Origin: Karalla daura
Taxonomy: Eukaryota > Chordata > Actinopteri > Chaetodontiformes > Leiognathidae
DNA length: 64,000 bases
Reading direction: 5' to 3'
Assembly: GCA_029224185.1 (NCBI GenBank)
Contig: CM055196.1
Span: 22,022,009-22,086,008 of the forward strand
The first letter of the stretch is position 1; the number at the start of each line of letters is the position of its first letter. The translations under genes and the position numbers were made by a program. This document shows positions 33,513 through 47,800 of the stretch, piece by piece. The notes below the pieces were generated by a model. The model saw nothing but the letters and a program-made list of their open reading frames with translations. It was not told where the DNA came from and ran no database searches.

Positions 33513-33949
33513 CCAAAATGATGGAGAAAGAAAAAAAAAGAAAACAGGGTTTATACGGTGACTCATTCCTGGTCGCTCTCCACACGTAATTTCCCGTGTT
33601 TTTCAGCATCTCAGGTATTCCAATAATGACCAGGGGAAATGCGCTGCCACCGACTTTACCTTGTTTGTAGCCCTCACATTCCCTGCGTGGTGACCTTTAT
33701 CTGATCGCTGCCGCACAAACAGGAAGGTATTTAATCACAGAATCAGTAACGACTTTCATTTTAGCTGCGTGGGGGCGGTTTGTGGTGTGACTCGGGAGGG
33801 GGTGGGGGGGTAGATGCACAGCTGCCTGGGCACAATCGCCCTCATAGTACCTAGTCACTGTCATTTGAGAAGGCCAATTGCCTCTTGTCATCAGGGTAAA
33901 AGCGAGTAGTGGGGGGGTGGGAGGCACACACACATATAAGAACCCCTCT

Positions 33950-33980
<31 letters not shown>

Positions 33981-36900
33981 TAAAAATAGAGGCCCAGTGA
34001 GTGAGCTGCTGCTGTGAATGGCCGATACAGTACTCATACCAGAAGCTAAACATCAGCATCAACAACACAGTCATTAATTTTGATTCATAGCGCTGCCTCA
34101 GTTGGGATTTAAATAGATTAGAGAGCATGAATAAGACAATTCAGGCCCGGGTTTAGCCAGGGACACAGGCTCTGTGTGGCAGAGGCTGCACTGCTGCCTG
34201 CACACAACTCCTGTGCATGCATGCACCCATGAACACACGTTTCCGCACACGCCTCAGCACGAGCCCCATCATACGTATTTAAGCTGGCACGCACACGCTC
34301 AAACATATACCACACGTCCACCTGTTGCCATCCCCCCCATATGGCCCCGGACCCCCTCTGTCAGCCTTCCAGCCTCCAGCTGTTGGGTCCAGGGCGACAG
34401 ACGCACATATGTAAAGCCCCCTCTCTCTTTCCCTCCCTCCCTGTGCCTGCTGCAAACCAGGCTGGGTAGTATTTTTAGCCTGTAGTAAACAGAGAGCCAG
34501 GCTTTCATCAAACACAGACCCCCTCACCCCTCCCATCGTCCCCCAACTCCACTCTCCCATCTCGCTCCATCTCCCTCGTCGGAGGAAGCAGTCAGGACAG
34601 ATCACAGTCTTCTGTTGATATAGAAGAAGGAAGGGAGGAAACGTGGCCCTGTTCGGGAAACGACTGCAGGTAGCTCAACCTTTTTCAAGGACTCTGCCGA
34701 GTTAAGGCTTTCTATTTTTAACAACACACTGTGCCCACTGTGCCGGTCAGTGGAAGACATAAAGAGATGTGTTCTGCAGCTACTACAGGACACGTTGGAA
34801 ATATGCAGCATGTGAGCCATGGGTTTCAACCCCTACCCTCCAACCACCCTCAACTAAATCTATTTTTGGTTTGGTAAACAGAGAAAAAAACAGTTTGCGG
34901 GTAAATGTGAGGAAAAGAGCGAGAGGAAAATTAAACTTCCACATGTACGGCTAAGTGTTCGTCACTTACTGTGGAAAAAAAAAAAGAAAAAAGAAGACTT
35001 GGTTGATTTCATGTTGTGCAATTTTCTCCTGGGTGACCGCATGCGATGAGAAGGGAGGAGAAGCCACCCAAGTTGGGCAATGGTGGCTGAAAGCCACTCC
35101 TCTTCACAGATTGTGGTTTATAATAGAGGGAATAGCTCGGTGTCACACATCACGCAACTTGAGGTCACATTATCATGCCACCCGAGGCAATGCGACTCAG
35201 GCAGACGCAGCAGCGCAGACCCAATGTATTCCACCGTGATCTCTGCTAGATCAGCCGTCTCACAGTCCTTTTGTTGAGTCTGCAGCTCTTTTCTGTATAG
35301 ATGCACCTGATGTTGGCTTTGTCCAAACATCTGCTGCTCAAGAACATAAGAAAATAAAGCCCTAAAAGACACAGTGACCCTGCTTTATTTATGTATTAGG
35401 TTTTCCTGCAGTACATTTGAACACAGATGTGATGAGACTTGGTCATGGGGAAACCTAAAAGCACAGCACAAGATAAAATACACTAAAGATTGCTCAGAAA
35501 TGACAGGAAAATTAGCAAATCTCTTGCCACAGGTCAATCCACAGGATTGGGACACCCACACTGTCATGCCATGAGGAAACCACATGCAGGCTGTGATGCA
35601 CGCATAGCATGAGTGATATAGTGCATGTACTAAGAAATGACTTGAGAAAGAGATATGCTTGAATCAAATTTATACAAGAATCACATGCACATATGAAATG
35701 GTCTTCTCACAGAAAGAAACCTTAAATTTGGTTTAATTTGGTAAAATCTTGTTTGACACTTTGCCATATTTTCATATGAAAACTGGGAAACTGTCTTGCC
35801 AGACCACTTGAGGAGTTCAAAGGGCTCAAGCTCACAAGAGGGGAATCAAGTGAACACATTTGGAGGACAATACCAGGCACGTAATGGCCTATTAGAGTAA
35901 GTCTGAGCAGGCCAGTTACGTTTTGTCACTTCCAGGCATGAGTAAGCAGGGGTCCACTCCCTGAGTCAGGAGGTGACTAATGAGACTCACTGCCCCCAGC
36001 CGTCTACGTGGGTGAGTTCATGTGACTGAATACGTCAGTTTTATGTGCACAGAGGTTCCTGATTCCCAAAACCTATTCTTCTGATACACACACATGCACA
36101 CATGTACTGTCACACCCAAATGTACAAGGCCTTGTCTGGTGACACAGCACTAATAGCGGCTGGGATGTTTTGTGAAAACAGAAGGCTGTATGCTTTGCTG
36201 GTTCCGAACAAGGCCGGAGGATCTGAGACCTGATCCTGATTAACCTCTCTGTGTCCAGCCCCAAACATCCGGACCAGTCCTGCCAGCACACTGCTGAATC
36301 ATCAGCCCAGCACCTGGAAGCACGCTACAACACTAGTGGGCCTCAAGGATTTGTGTTTAGAAGACGAGAGCTTCAAAGCATCAAAAATGACTTCTTTTGA
36401 AGGTAGTTGGCCCCCTTTCCCATGTTTGCCCTGCAGGAGCTTGTAGAGCTGAGTAGGTTTCTAGAACCATTCTAGGTACAGGACGTAAACGTATGCTGAT
36501 TGGCCTAAGACATACCACAGCAACTACAGGGTAAAATTTGGTTACAATAAGTCCATAAATCCTGTGTAAAGACACTGGGGAAAGACAGTGGTCGAGGTAG
36601 AAACAAGTGATAGAAGTAGACCGATTCTGCCGAATCAGTATCTGAATGAGAAAACGTATTTTCATTGTTATATTAACTCAATTTACTGCCACAGATGATA
36701 AGCGATGATATTGCAAGACAGTTTTAAAAAAGTCAAAGACTACAACAACCTAAGTGTTGCTGTTGTAACTTTCAACCATCAACTGTTACATGTATGTTGC
36801 TCAGGAGCTTCTAATGGTCCACCTCTCCCAAGCGCTTGGTTCCTAAGACTGTGCATGACCTTGGAGTCTAATAAACGTATGAATCAGCAAGGAAAACTCA

Positions 36901-39900
36901 GGCAATAGGCGAAATCACACGACAGTCTGCATATACATTTGGGGAAGGGCGAAGCCTAAATTTGAAACAGTCATCACTGCAAGATTGGTATAATCACGTA
37001 AATCTGCTGTGTCCTTCAAATATACATCTTCGGCTCTCTATAATTAAAGAAAAACAAAGTTGATTTTCGCTTGATCTTGTCTCGTCTGAGGACTGGAGAA
37101 CAAAGGAGAGAGGATGGCGTCACCGAGGGGTTCAGCTGCAGAGCTGCTGATTCAGGCAGAGATGACTCACTCTAATTAGTAGGAGGTAATCACCTCCATT
37201 TAACACCGGAGCCCCTCTTTCATTTACATTTTCATTTGAGGGAATTACGTTGGCTCTAATCCGTGGGACTTAACTGATTATGACAGCGAAACTTCTTACA
37301 GGCCCAGACAACAAACACACTGACACGACAAAATTCATGGCACCGCGTGACACTGTAATACAGTGTAATGCTCCTTAAATGGATTATTAGATCCAAAATT
37401 GACCAAAAACAGTGGTGCATTGACTGATTCATTAAGCGAACTGGACAACGCTTGACCTGCTTTTTCTCAATTTTGTCAGAGTTGTGGATAAATAACTTCT
37501 CTCTCAGTAGATTTAGAAAAAACTCTCAAGGCCTCATCCTCTGTCCACACATCCCACTCCATCTTGTTTAAAGCGAACTGGTCATGTGATGCCTAATGTT
37601 AATGGAAATTAACAGCATAATTGTGTTAATGTGAAAAGGGTATTTCCATTACAGTTTTACAAAACATCTCTATGTTAATCTTTCATCTGAAAAACAACAA
37701 ACAGATTTTTCACAGATTTTTTTCCATTGCCAGTTCTTCATAGCTACATATGTGTTTTGCAGAAATGCACCCACTGTTCAAACTATAATATGCCAGTATC
37801 AGTGTGGAGGGTATGTATACTACTCCCTGTTTTCTCTGTATTTTTGGAGCTCAAAATCTCCCCTGCTTGGAAGAAACAGGACAGCAGAGGAATTAATGTG
37901 TAGGCCAGTCTATGACATGGAAAATACAAGTGGCTGTAATATTTTTACACTTCGTTTGCCCAGTGAGGTCACACATGAAACCGCAGCTATTAACAAGAAA
38001 AACACAGCGATGGAGCAAATAAAATCGCCCTCCGGACCAATGGCTTCCTTCAGTTAATTGGTTGACCTCCAATGATGGGAAGGATGTCTATCCGGCTGCC
38101 TGGCTAGAAATATTTATAGGTCAAGAAACAAACCAATATTGTCCAAACATTTTTTTTTTTGAAAATAGAAACGATTCAAACAAACACTGTAAACAGCTGA
38201 GGTGCTGGTGGGAGCCCAAGTGCAAATAAACACCTCAGGAAGGAAGACAGAGTGAGGGCTTTTCCGGAACAAATCCTTGTCCAAACAGAAAGACAGACAA
38301 GGGTTTGTTTGTCTCGCTGCCCTCTTGACCTGAGCTTTGTGGTGGCAAACTCTGAGATTTGTTGTGGAGATGGAAAGTTAGCAGACAGGCTGATTAAACC
38401 TCCTACCAGTTGTGTTTACTCATTAGAAACGCGTTTAGGACCACTCGATCTTCTCCAACAGCCTCTGCCTCTGTCTGCAGTACAGCAACAGAGTGTTCCT
38501 GACAGCTGCGCAACAACAACCCAGAGGAATTATGCTGAATGCTGCTCTTTCTCTAATGATAACACTGAACAACTGTGAGGAGTTACTCAACCTGTGATAA
38601 GAAGAAAAGTGTTTGCTCTGGGTCATTACTGAACGTATGTCACTCATCTACATGTCATGTTCAGCGTTCAAGGGCAACACTCCGAAATGTTTTCTGACAG
38701 TTTTTATCCTCTGATAATAAAAACACATTCAGCTAGACCCACAAAAACCCAGTACAGTGCAATAAATCAGAGTGTTAAGCATCTGCAGTTTGTAGCAAAT
38801 GTAATCCATTCAAGACAGGTGAAACATGTAAAGGCAAATATAAATCGTCGGCTCTACACTGTTCCTTTTCAATGAGTCATTTTATGTTGTTGGCATTTAT
38901 ACCTATAATCCACAGCGAAGGAATAACAGTGCAAAAAAAATAAATCTCATTACTGTCATATGGTACATGTTTGGCCTGAGGGCTGAAGAAATGAATCTGT
39001 GTTCAACAGGTCAAAGTCTAACCCCCATGCAAACATGCAGGGGCGTGATGTTCTGCCATTCATTGCGAATTAAACCTCTGAATAACATCCCACTGCCACA
39101 AAAGTGCCCCAGCGGCGCAAAGGAAAGAAGTTCAGCGAAAATAAAACAAACGTTCTCCTGCATGCAGGAGAAGTAAAGAAATTTGTTTCTCACAATACAT
39201 ATACAGGCATCGATAGAACAACTCAAAAAGATACTTAGAAGAACTAAAATGATGCAACTGATCAATATTGCAACAGTGCAGTTGCAACATTGTGTGAAGG
39301 GAAAAGACAATCGGTGTAAATTGTAACTTGTGTCCTGGCTGAGGTTGTGTCCTCTATCAAAAGCCATCGATGTTTTTTCACCAAAGAAGGTCAAGTGACC
39401 TATTTAGCTGTATAAAACAGTAAAAAAAATACATTAACCTGCAGTCATACACTAGTCTGAACAAGGGACCGTGTTCAGGCAGTTGGCCTACCCAGGAAAT
39501 ACCCAGGAAAACTCTTTTCCACTACTTGGACAGAAAAGAAAACAAAGTGGAAAATAAGCTAAAAACGGGACTGGAGAACATCTCAAGTATGGAAGTATGG
39601 TCTGTCCATGACATATGCCAGGCTAAAAAGTTACTTTACCTTTAAAAGTTGAGGAATCACTCAGACAATGAAGTTACTTCCACAGACTCCAAAGTGAAGG
39701 CCTGTTGATCTGGACTATTCCCTCTCACCTCATGCGGTATGGCACTCTACGTCATCCATTTTCTCCTTTTTGTCTGACTTGTTAAAATATTCTTCACATT
39801 AGATAAATCCTCTGACTGATGGATTTGGGGACCGCTCTGTTCAAATGGCAAACAGATAGAGTCACAGTTGTCAGAAAGGTGAAGGAATATGGTCTGTTTT

Positions 39901-42900
39901 CACCAGGCTGATGGGATGTGCTGACTTTATGTGTGTGTTAAGAGGCCCAGTATCAGATTTAGGCCCGGGTCCCTCTGGGCTATAAAGCATGGTGTTGGAT
40001 CACCTCTCTGCTGGGGCCTGTAAGAGCCGAGCATGGAAGGGAGAGGGAGGGATACTCAGAGGCACTGCAGTGGGAGTGTGTTCTTTCTTTTCTTTTTTTT
40101 GCCACATTTCCACCAAACATACCAAAACCTCTCTCTCTCTCTCTCTGTCTCTCCCTGATATCTGGCTGGTTTTCTATGTTTAAAAGCAACAACTCCAAAA
40201 CCGAACTTCCCAGTAACATCAGCGCTGATTAAATGATGGAAACTGTGATGTGCTATAAATATTGTGAGTATTTCAAATCAATATATCTAGAGGAAACACA
40301 ACATATGTCCGTTTGCCTGAGCAAAGAAATCACTTTCTAACATGGAGTCTTGTCTATGGGTCAGACAAGAAAACATAAGACTCGAGATAAATGAAACTGG
40401 AAATATAAGCTGATTTGTGTTGGTTGGAATGATCTCATCGCATATCCATTTGTCATCAGTGTGGAGAAAATTCGACTTCTGAAAGTAGCTGTCTCGCTGA
40501 CTGCATTTTCTGCCCATCCTGCAGCTCGGGACGCCATCGCTGAGGCCTCCTGGCAGCCTGCAGAGAGGTGAGGGTTAAGGCTCTGGCTGCTGAAACGCGT
40601 GCAGACACAGGTGGTGTTTCACTTTCACTCTGGGGAGAGAGTGACTGAGTGCGACTGGGCTCCCTCTGTCCTCGCACATCTGGAGTGGGCTGCCGGGGGA
40701 AAGGGGGGCGGGGTGGAGCGGTGGAGGGTGAGTCAGACAAAGACAGAGTGTGTGTGTGTGTGTGGGGAAGGTGGCATGATATGTGTGTTGTGGTTTCGAT
40801 CTGTTCATTTGTGCAGATGAGAGGGTGCGTGTGTGTATGTGTGAAGGGCGAGGGCAGAGGGACCACTACAGAGAATGTTTTCCATGAATACTTTTTTGCG
40901 GGACGTTTTTTTAAAAATTTTATTTACTGCTCCGAAAACATGAAAGCTCAAGGCGCTCTCGCTCCAGGTTGTCAAATAATCACGTCACTTTATCCCACTC
41001 CTCTCCGTCTCATTCAGATGGACAAGGTGGCCTTTAGTGTGTTTAGGACACACGAAGCCTTTCATCCACACAGTTAACTTTGTGAAACAATCACAGAAGC
41101 AGTCTTAAATTTGGGCACCTAAACTACTTGGCAAGTTTAAAAAGAAAAAAAAAAACAAAAAACTTTCTGACACGTAGTCACGGGTTTCAGAGAAGATCAT
41201 CCCCTTTTGGATGCCAAATGTCTGGGTCATCCCCACTGCTCCAGGGAGTATTACACTCTTTATATTACATTACCTTACTCTGAGCATCAATGTCTGATAA
41301 CATCTCATGCATCTCTATGAGATGATGAAATACACACATGCAGAATACAGACACATGGCCTGCTACATATTTTGGACTTTGTGCATGATGTGTTTATCCT
41401 TTTTCAACATTTGCACTAAAGTCGCTGAGGGCTGAAATTTTATGCCACATTTTTAGGCTGCTGCATTTATTCATCTGTTAAACTTTGCACATTTTACATC
41501 CATCTGTTTACAAGCAAAATGTCTGTCAGCTCAGTGAGAGAAGAGATCAGAGGGAGCGGACGAAGAAGCAGAGAGAGGCTCGATCTCCGGGAGAGTGTGA
41601 AGCAAGAAAGAGGGAGAAACAGAGAGACAGATGTTCCCGTGCTGCTGCCGCTCTGCCCAGTGAGGGGCAGTGAGGCGTGCAGCTGCAGCGCTCGATGACG
41701 AATCATTTCCCAGATTGAGATCGGTTTAAGACGGGCAGGAAATTTCCACTTGAGCTTCACTTCAGTGGGATCGATCCTTTGCAAGAGCCTTGCACACCTC
41801 AGGGGTGCGGACGCAGACACACAGACACATTCTCTGAAATAGCCAAACGTCACCTTAAACCATGAAAGAGAAAACAAGCATGACGAGGAAGTGAACAAGA
41901 TCTATCTGGAGAGTCCTTTTTAGTGCGAGTTGAATAAACACATAAAAGTAATTAATGTAATCGAGGAGCGAGCCAGGCCCTTGAACTTTATTTTTCCTGT
42001 GCTGCCTGATGAGCGGTGTGCCGGTGTGGAGCAGCCGCTCTTCATCTGTGTGTGTTGGAGTGCACTTCACAGAGGGCCGCTGCTCCGTTTGGCAAGGGAG
42101 GGGTCCCCTTCACACAGCTGTGCAAATCTTCCCTCGAATCACGTCTGCGAGTGTGTGTGTGTATTTGTGTGTTCGTTTAGGCACCGACACCTGTACGAAA
42201 TCCCAGCGTCTCATCTCAGAGGCCCCATGAAGAACTCGACACCGGGTCCGGCTCGACAGCGGGCTAGCACCACCGCATCGTCCAAAAGCAACAGCGGGGC
42301 GAGGGGGGCCTCCGGCGCTCCTGTGGCACGTGCCGGCCTCTCCCTGGGTTCATGATCCAAGATGGAGTTACGGCTGCTCGCTGCCCCCCACCCCAACCAC
42401 CTCCCACCCCCACATCCCCCACTCCCTCCAAGCTCTCTCTGGTTGCCCCCGGCCCCATCAAAGGCTCTACTGGGCGGAGGAGGGAACACGGTCGGACCTC
42501 CGGCTCATTGTTTTTCTCCTGCACTGGTAACTGGAAGCATTGGTGTGTGTGTGTGTGTGTGCATGTGCACGAGAGAGGCCACATGTTGAAGGTGGGTTTG
42601 AAAGAGGAGAGGAGGAGGGGGTAACAGAGGAAGAGTGGAATAACACCAAACTGTGAGCTGATGTTTGACCAAGAAGTTAATGAGGAAATTAAAGGGGACC
42701 TAGAGTGAAACACCTTTTTGACCTTGGCTTTGTTGCACGATGACGACGAGTCTGTGCTGGCTCCAAAAACATCACCATCACCATCAGGCGTGAGGTGTGA
42801 TGCAAATCAAACCACCCATCATCTCCAAAATAATTTGCTTATGCAAATCAGGCTGTATGTGTAGGTGCTCCACGGGTTTAGGAAGAAGTTTCTCAGTGTC

Positions 42901-44369
42901 GTTCATTCATTTCATCATTCATGTAAGGACTTAAAAAATAACATCTGAGGCATTTCTGATTAAACCAGTGCTCACAGCTTCTCTGTTAACACCAGAGAAG
43001 GACAAATTCCTTCTATTCAACAAACAGGTCGCCTTTAAATGAAAATGTGTCTGTGTTGTTCCTCGTACGATCCCTCTCGCTATTTCCATTTCACACATTG
43101 TCTTCATTTCATTGACCTGAATAATGCCACAAGGCACTTATGTGAACCTCCTCCAAAATTACCAGACTGTTCACATTCAAAATGGCCAAGAAAAAAAGCA
43201 GAGATCCCACACAAAAAGGACTCAGGCATGAGTCTGAAGAATGCATCACTCAGCCTAATAAGAATCCCTTCTTGGCACAAGTCATTGTTTTTCACACAGG
43301 AGCCTCATAGCTTTCAATGTGAAACATCGCAGGGAGGGATGAGCTCAGGGACGAGCAGAGGAGATGATTTTCTGAATGTGGAATTTGGAGGAATGTGTGA
43401 GTGTCGACGAGCTGCATGGGAACATTCTATTTCAGCGTCGGGCCTATTCTGGGAATAGACACAAGTCTAGTCATAACAACGGCACGCTCACAAGATGGCT
43501 GATAAGATGCTGATTAGATGAGTCCAGGCTTGGGAATGAGCGTGAGTGTGTGTGTGTTTACATGACGGAGAAGGCAAGAGGAAAGAAGGAAGAGGGGAGA
43601 AGTGAGAGGGCAGATCATAGATGTATTATATGAACTGGTAGGGCAGCACCCCTCGACCTGCGATGCAACTTTTCCCAGTGGCCACCCATAGTACTGCAAC
43701 CGAAAATCTCCCTGTGGCCTATAGATGGTAATAGTAAAAGAGACAGCTGTAAAACTGTTGACAGGATGCCTCCAGCTGTTAAGAGATCTAATTACTAACC
43801 TTTGTAATGCATATATTCTAAACTCAAGGACTTCATATTTGTCAAAAGGTTTTCCAAAGGACAGAAAACCCACTGATAACATTGCATGTGACTCTGCTGC
43901 ACAGACATGATGCAACCTCCAGAGAATGAATGAATGGGCCGCCATCTTTGGTTCGGCATCTAGTTTTCATAACACAACCATGGAGCATGTCATGGTTGAC
44001 TGGGTCAACTGTGAAAGAGAGTAAGTGGAGGCCGAGTGGAGGCCTGAGCGTGGCTGCAGCCGGGTCAGGGTGGGGGGGGTGATGTGCAGCTGACGTCAGA
44101 GTCCCGGCGTTGTGCTGGTGTGAGCTTCCTGTTGTAGAGGTTTCCACAGTGTGGAGCGGGAGGAGGGGAAGCCTGGAAGCTTGTTTGTTAACAATATGGA
44201 GGCTCACACTCCCACGGCAAAACAGTGATCGTCGCCCCGACAACATTATTTTTTTCAATCCGTCGAGATACAGGATACAGGACTTTCTATTGTCTTTTGT
44301 CTTCCATTGTCACAATTGAAGAAGACAATTTCCATAAAAAAAAAACTGTTCATGTGAGGAATATCTCAT
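33513..44369 (-). other. presumed kcnq1 intron, long unique stretch
   Basis: No exon is seen across about 11 kb. Only small tracts occur: (CA)n at about 33,950-33,975 and (CT)n at 40,131-40,147. Candidate conserved blocks are about 37,080-37,310 (AP-1-like TGACTCA at 37,163, CTAATTAG, and the palindrome GGAGGT-AATC-ACCTCC at 37,182-37,197) and about 42,700-42,860 (octamer cluster). Confidence 0.45.
42800..42850 (+). promoter_or_regulatory. octamer (POU) motif cluster
   Basis: ATGCAAATCA occurs at 42,800-42,809 and again at 42,841-42,850. The second forms the palindrome ATTTGC-TTAT-GCAAAT at 42,833-42,848. Three octamer cores fall within 51 bp. Confidence 0.35.
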
Positions 44370-44605
44370 CCTTCCATCCATTATCTTACTCACGTTCTGG
44401 TCTGCAGTCCATCTCAAACACACACAATTACTGTCACATTCCCACCTAAGGGCAATTTGGATTTCGGATTTTAAAATCAGCCTAAACAGATGTGGAGAGC
44501 ATGTAAACTATACACAAAAAGGCTATAAGTTGAACCTGGGAATCAAGCCCAGGTCTTTCTTGCTGTCAGGCTACAGTGCTGTCCACCAAGCCGATGTAAA
44601 CATAT
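44370..44605 (-). mobile_element. DANA/Mermaid-like SINE, reverse orientation
   Basis: On the minus strand, a head ending CTGGGCTTGATTCCCAGGTTC-like precedes CCTTTTTGTGTATAG, TTTACATGCTCTCC, CAAATTGCCCTTAGG and, at the 3' end, AACGTGAGTAAGATAATGGATGGAAGG. The plus strand shows the complement in reverse order. Confidence 0.75.
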
Positions 44606-44663
44606 AAATCTTTTAAAACGTGCATGAGAAAAGCAAGATAAATTGTGGTAGAAAATGCAAATA

Positions 44664-44800
44664 TGGGGCACAGTTTAGCTCAATAAGTAGCACATGTGCC
44701 CCTGATTTGAGTCCCAGCCTGAGTCATTAGTCATCTCCACATCTTTCTCTCCTTCCTTCTGGCCCATCGTCAGCGGCCCTATGCAAATAAGGGCCAAAAA
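44664..44800 (+). mobile_element. tRNA-derived SINE (second fish type)
   Basis: GGGGCACAGTTTAGCTCAATAAGTAGCAC (tRNA-like A box) and TTGAGTCCCAGCC (B box) precede a body CATCTTTCTCTCCTTCC. The tail is TATGCAAATAAGGGCCAAAAAA, the family's usual AATAAAGGC(A)n ending. Confidence 0.75.
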
Positions 44801-47800
44801 AAAAACAACTTCTAAATATTGAAAATAAATAAAACCCTAATGTGACAATGCTTTAGAAAGTCGGCAGATAGTGATTCAAGAGATGAACTCTTAAATCTTT
44901 GTGCTCTGAGTAAAGTTCAAATCCTGCTTTTTAGTCATGCAACTTATCCAAAGCCCGCAGGCTCTGGCATTTGTCCACCGGGCATCTCCACAGGTCTCCT
45001 TGACCTGTTTTATGTCCCCCTCTCTATCTGTCTCCTCTCCTTCCTCTCCCCTCCTTGGCTGGAGATTTAACAGTGTTCCTCTTATTGTGAGCCATTCATC
45101 TGTTTTATGCAGCACTGGGTTATAAATCAAGGAGCCCCAAATGCCCTCCGAGATCCAGGAACCCCTCTTACCCAAAAGTGGCCCCAGTGAGCTGGAGATG
45201 AGGTGATTTAATATCAGAGGGCGCTTTGTCTTAGCTGGCTGTGCCACTGTCAGCTAAGTCTGGGGATAGGAGGGAGGAAGGAAGGAAGGGAGGTAGGAAA
45301 AAAGGAAAAGGGTTGTGGAAAGTTATGATATTAATGGTTAATACGTTTATGAGCACTCTATGAGACATCCACAGGCGTGTGACATTAAAGAAAAGTCGAG
45401 GGGGGAAAAGTCGACTGTGCTGAGAGTTAGGTCAGTGTTTATGGATGACGTGAGGTCACCACATCGTCAGGCGCTATAAACTCTAAACTAAACAACACGG
45501 AGGGAATGACGTGGTCTAATGGGGTGACCACCCACCTGACATCACACCGTATTGTCACACGCTGGCACATGACGCGCCTCGGCCCCGTTGAATCCGTGTC
45601 ATCGACACACTCGCTGTGCCCTCGCACCGCACGCCAAGGAGGTGTCCGGACATTCAGAGGGACAAAGGAGCCAAGAGAGGCCTTAATCAGGCCCATTTAC
45701 ACCTGTCAGCAAGGGACTGAGCTATGTGTGTGTGTGCCAAGAAATCGAAACTCTTAAACATCTCAAGGCTGCACATCATGTTCCTACAGGACAAGATGAT
45801 TGGTGACTATGATTAGTGAAGATGATGTTTTTCTTCATATCTACTTATTGATGTTCACTAAAGTCCGCTGTAATAGATATAAACATCAAAACATCAAGAG
45901 GCTGCAAAGTTTGTTTTTCTGTGTTGTCCTTGTTCCAGTGCATGAACAGGATGGTGAACTTGGGTTTACATCTATTAATCTATTTCTATCTCTATGGATC
46001 GATCAAGAAATAGAATCTCTAAAACATCATAGGCTGTGAAGCTACTTCCTTGTATTATCTGTAAAACTTACTCATTCCTAATTCATTATCACAGGTCTAC
46101 TAATGTGCCTCTGAATACTTGGTCTGGACACGGGATACTGGACACAAATGCTCATTCACCCACAAAACGCACAGACAAAGACAAACAAACAGCACTAACA
46201 ATGCTCTCAACCTATACATCAAGCCTTATGGGAACATAATAGAAGTCCTGATTCCGCTCATTCTCCTCCCATTATGCAACATCTCTGGGACCACCATCTC
46301 AGCACTTTTGTCTGGTCGGCCTCTACCCCTCCATCACGCACAATTATGATAAAGACATTACTTGCAACCATAACATAATTTGAGGAATGACACATGTGTA
46401 GGAGCATTGTGCCCCCGCTACCGGGAGAGCCAGCCTGAGCTGAACTAGTGCAGAGTGCTGCTCATTTATGGTGGGGGGCCTTCTTCTTCTGCTGCATTTT
46501 CATGCTTTCAGTTCTCATTAAAACCACAAAAAGAGAACTGCAAGGGCCCCTCTGAGCTCGAGCCTTGGAAATTTCGCTACGCTAAACCACCATAATATGC
46601 GCCTCGGTCCCACAAACATACTCGAGGGGGGCTCTTTGGTTGCCGTGTAATAAGTCCTGGCGTGCTAGCCTTGTAATTGGCCATAATTAAAAGGAGGCAG
46701 AAGGAGACAAGGATCTTCCTCTCAGCTTCAGCTGCCAGGCGGCAGGAAGTAGTAAAGACACGCTGTCTCTTCCTTTACTAGGTGCCACTCGGTCTTTCTC
46801 TTTGAGCCTCTTTTCTCCCTTTCTTCTTGTCACTCAGCATCTTTGTGAGGTGTATCTTTCCAGGCCTCTGTTTGGGAGGGTGAACTTGAGTGTGTAAAGT
46901 CTACCTCTCTTTATCCTCACCCCCCCCTCGCCCCCCACCATCCTTGCTGTACAATGTGTGTGTGCTTGTGCATGCATCCTAGTTTCTGTTGAGTCTGTAA
47001 TTATTCAGTCTGCAGATGCTGTGAGTGTGTTTGTTGTCGTCTGTTTCCTGCTGGCGACCTCGTCAATATTATGTCTGTGCAACTTTCACGACACTGCCAC
47101 AGCCTCACAGCCGCTCCTCACTCAGCAGGGCCATTACATCTCAAAGACGGGGAATTCGCTCGCTTCCGTACTTGTTAATTTGTCGTCGGGACCTCCCCTT
47201 CGAGGACGCTCTTTCAAAAACTAGACCTCTGTTTCTTCGCACTTCCACTCGATTACTGAAGTTTATTTAAAGCAAACACGGAGCCAATTACCAATGGTTA
47301 CTGTTTCTTCTCATCCTTTAGGGTTCAACTCTGCCCTGCTGCTCAGTTTATGTTGTCAACTGAGAGCAATTCGGCCGGACATGGGAAAACCAAAACCTTT
47401 GACCAAGAACAATGTTCATAAATTGCTCTCAGCCCTTTTTTTCTGCACATTCAATAAGATTTTCCCCCAGAACTTACAACTCGCTGACTCTCTGAGAGGC
47501 ACAAAGTCAAACGCTTCCACTACTTGTCGTCAGGATTTCCTTTATACATGTGAAACTCTGTATTAAAGCTATAAACAACCTTTACACTTTTAACCACGGA
47601 TTAAATTCAATGTCTTTGTGAAGAGAGAATAACCTGGCTCTGAAAAAGTAGACGGAAAACTCCATCCTGAAATGTTTGGACACCAGTGTTTATAGAACAA
47701 AACGCTTCATTTATAATAGAAATGCGATGCTGGGTTTTGTTTCCACAGTTAGCATTTCTAATTAACGGCCATTATGTTATTCACAAAGCGATCATTTCTA

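Noticed and set aside
33655..33720. Possible preceding KCNQ1 exon on minus (ends NVRATNK before gtaaag)
   Set aside because: The donor is acceptable and the phase fits, but the residues do not match the highly conserved SNTIGxRLNRVE segment.
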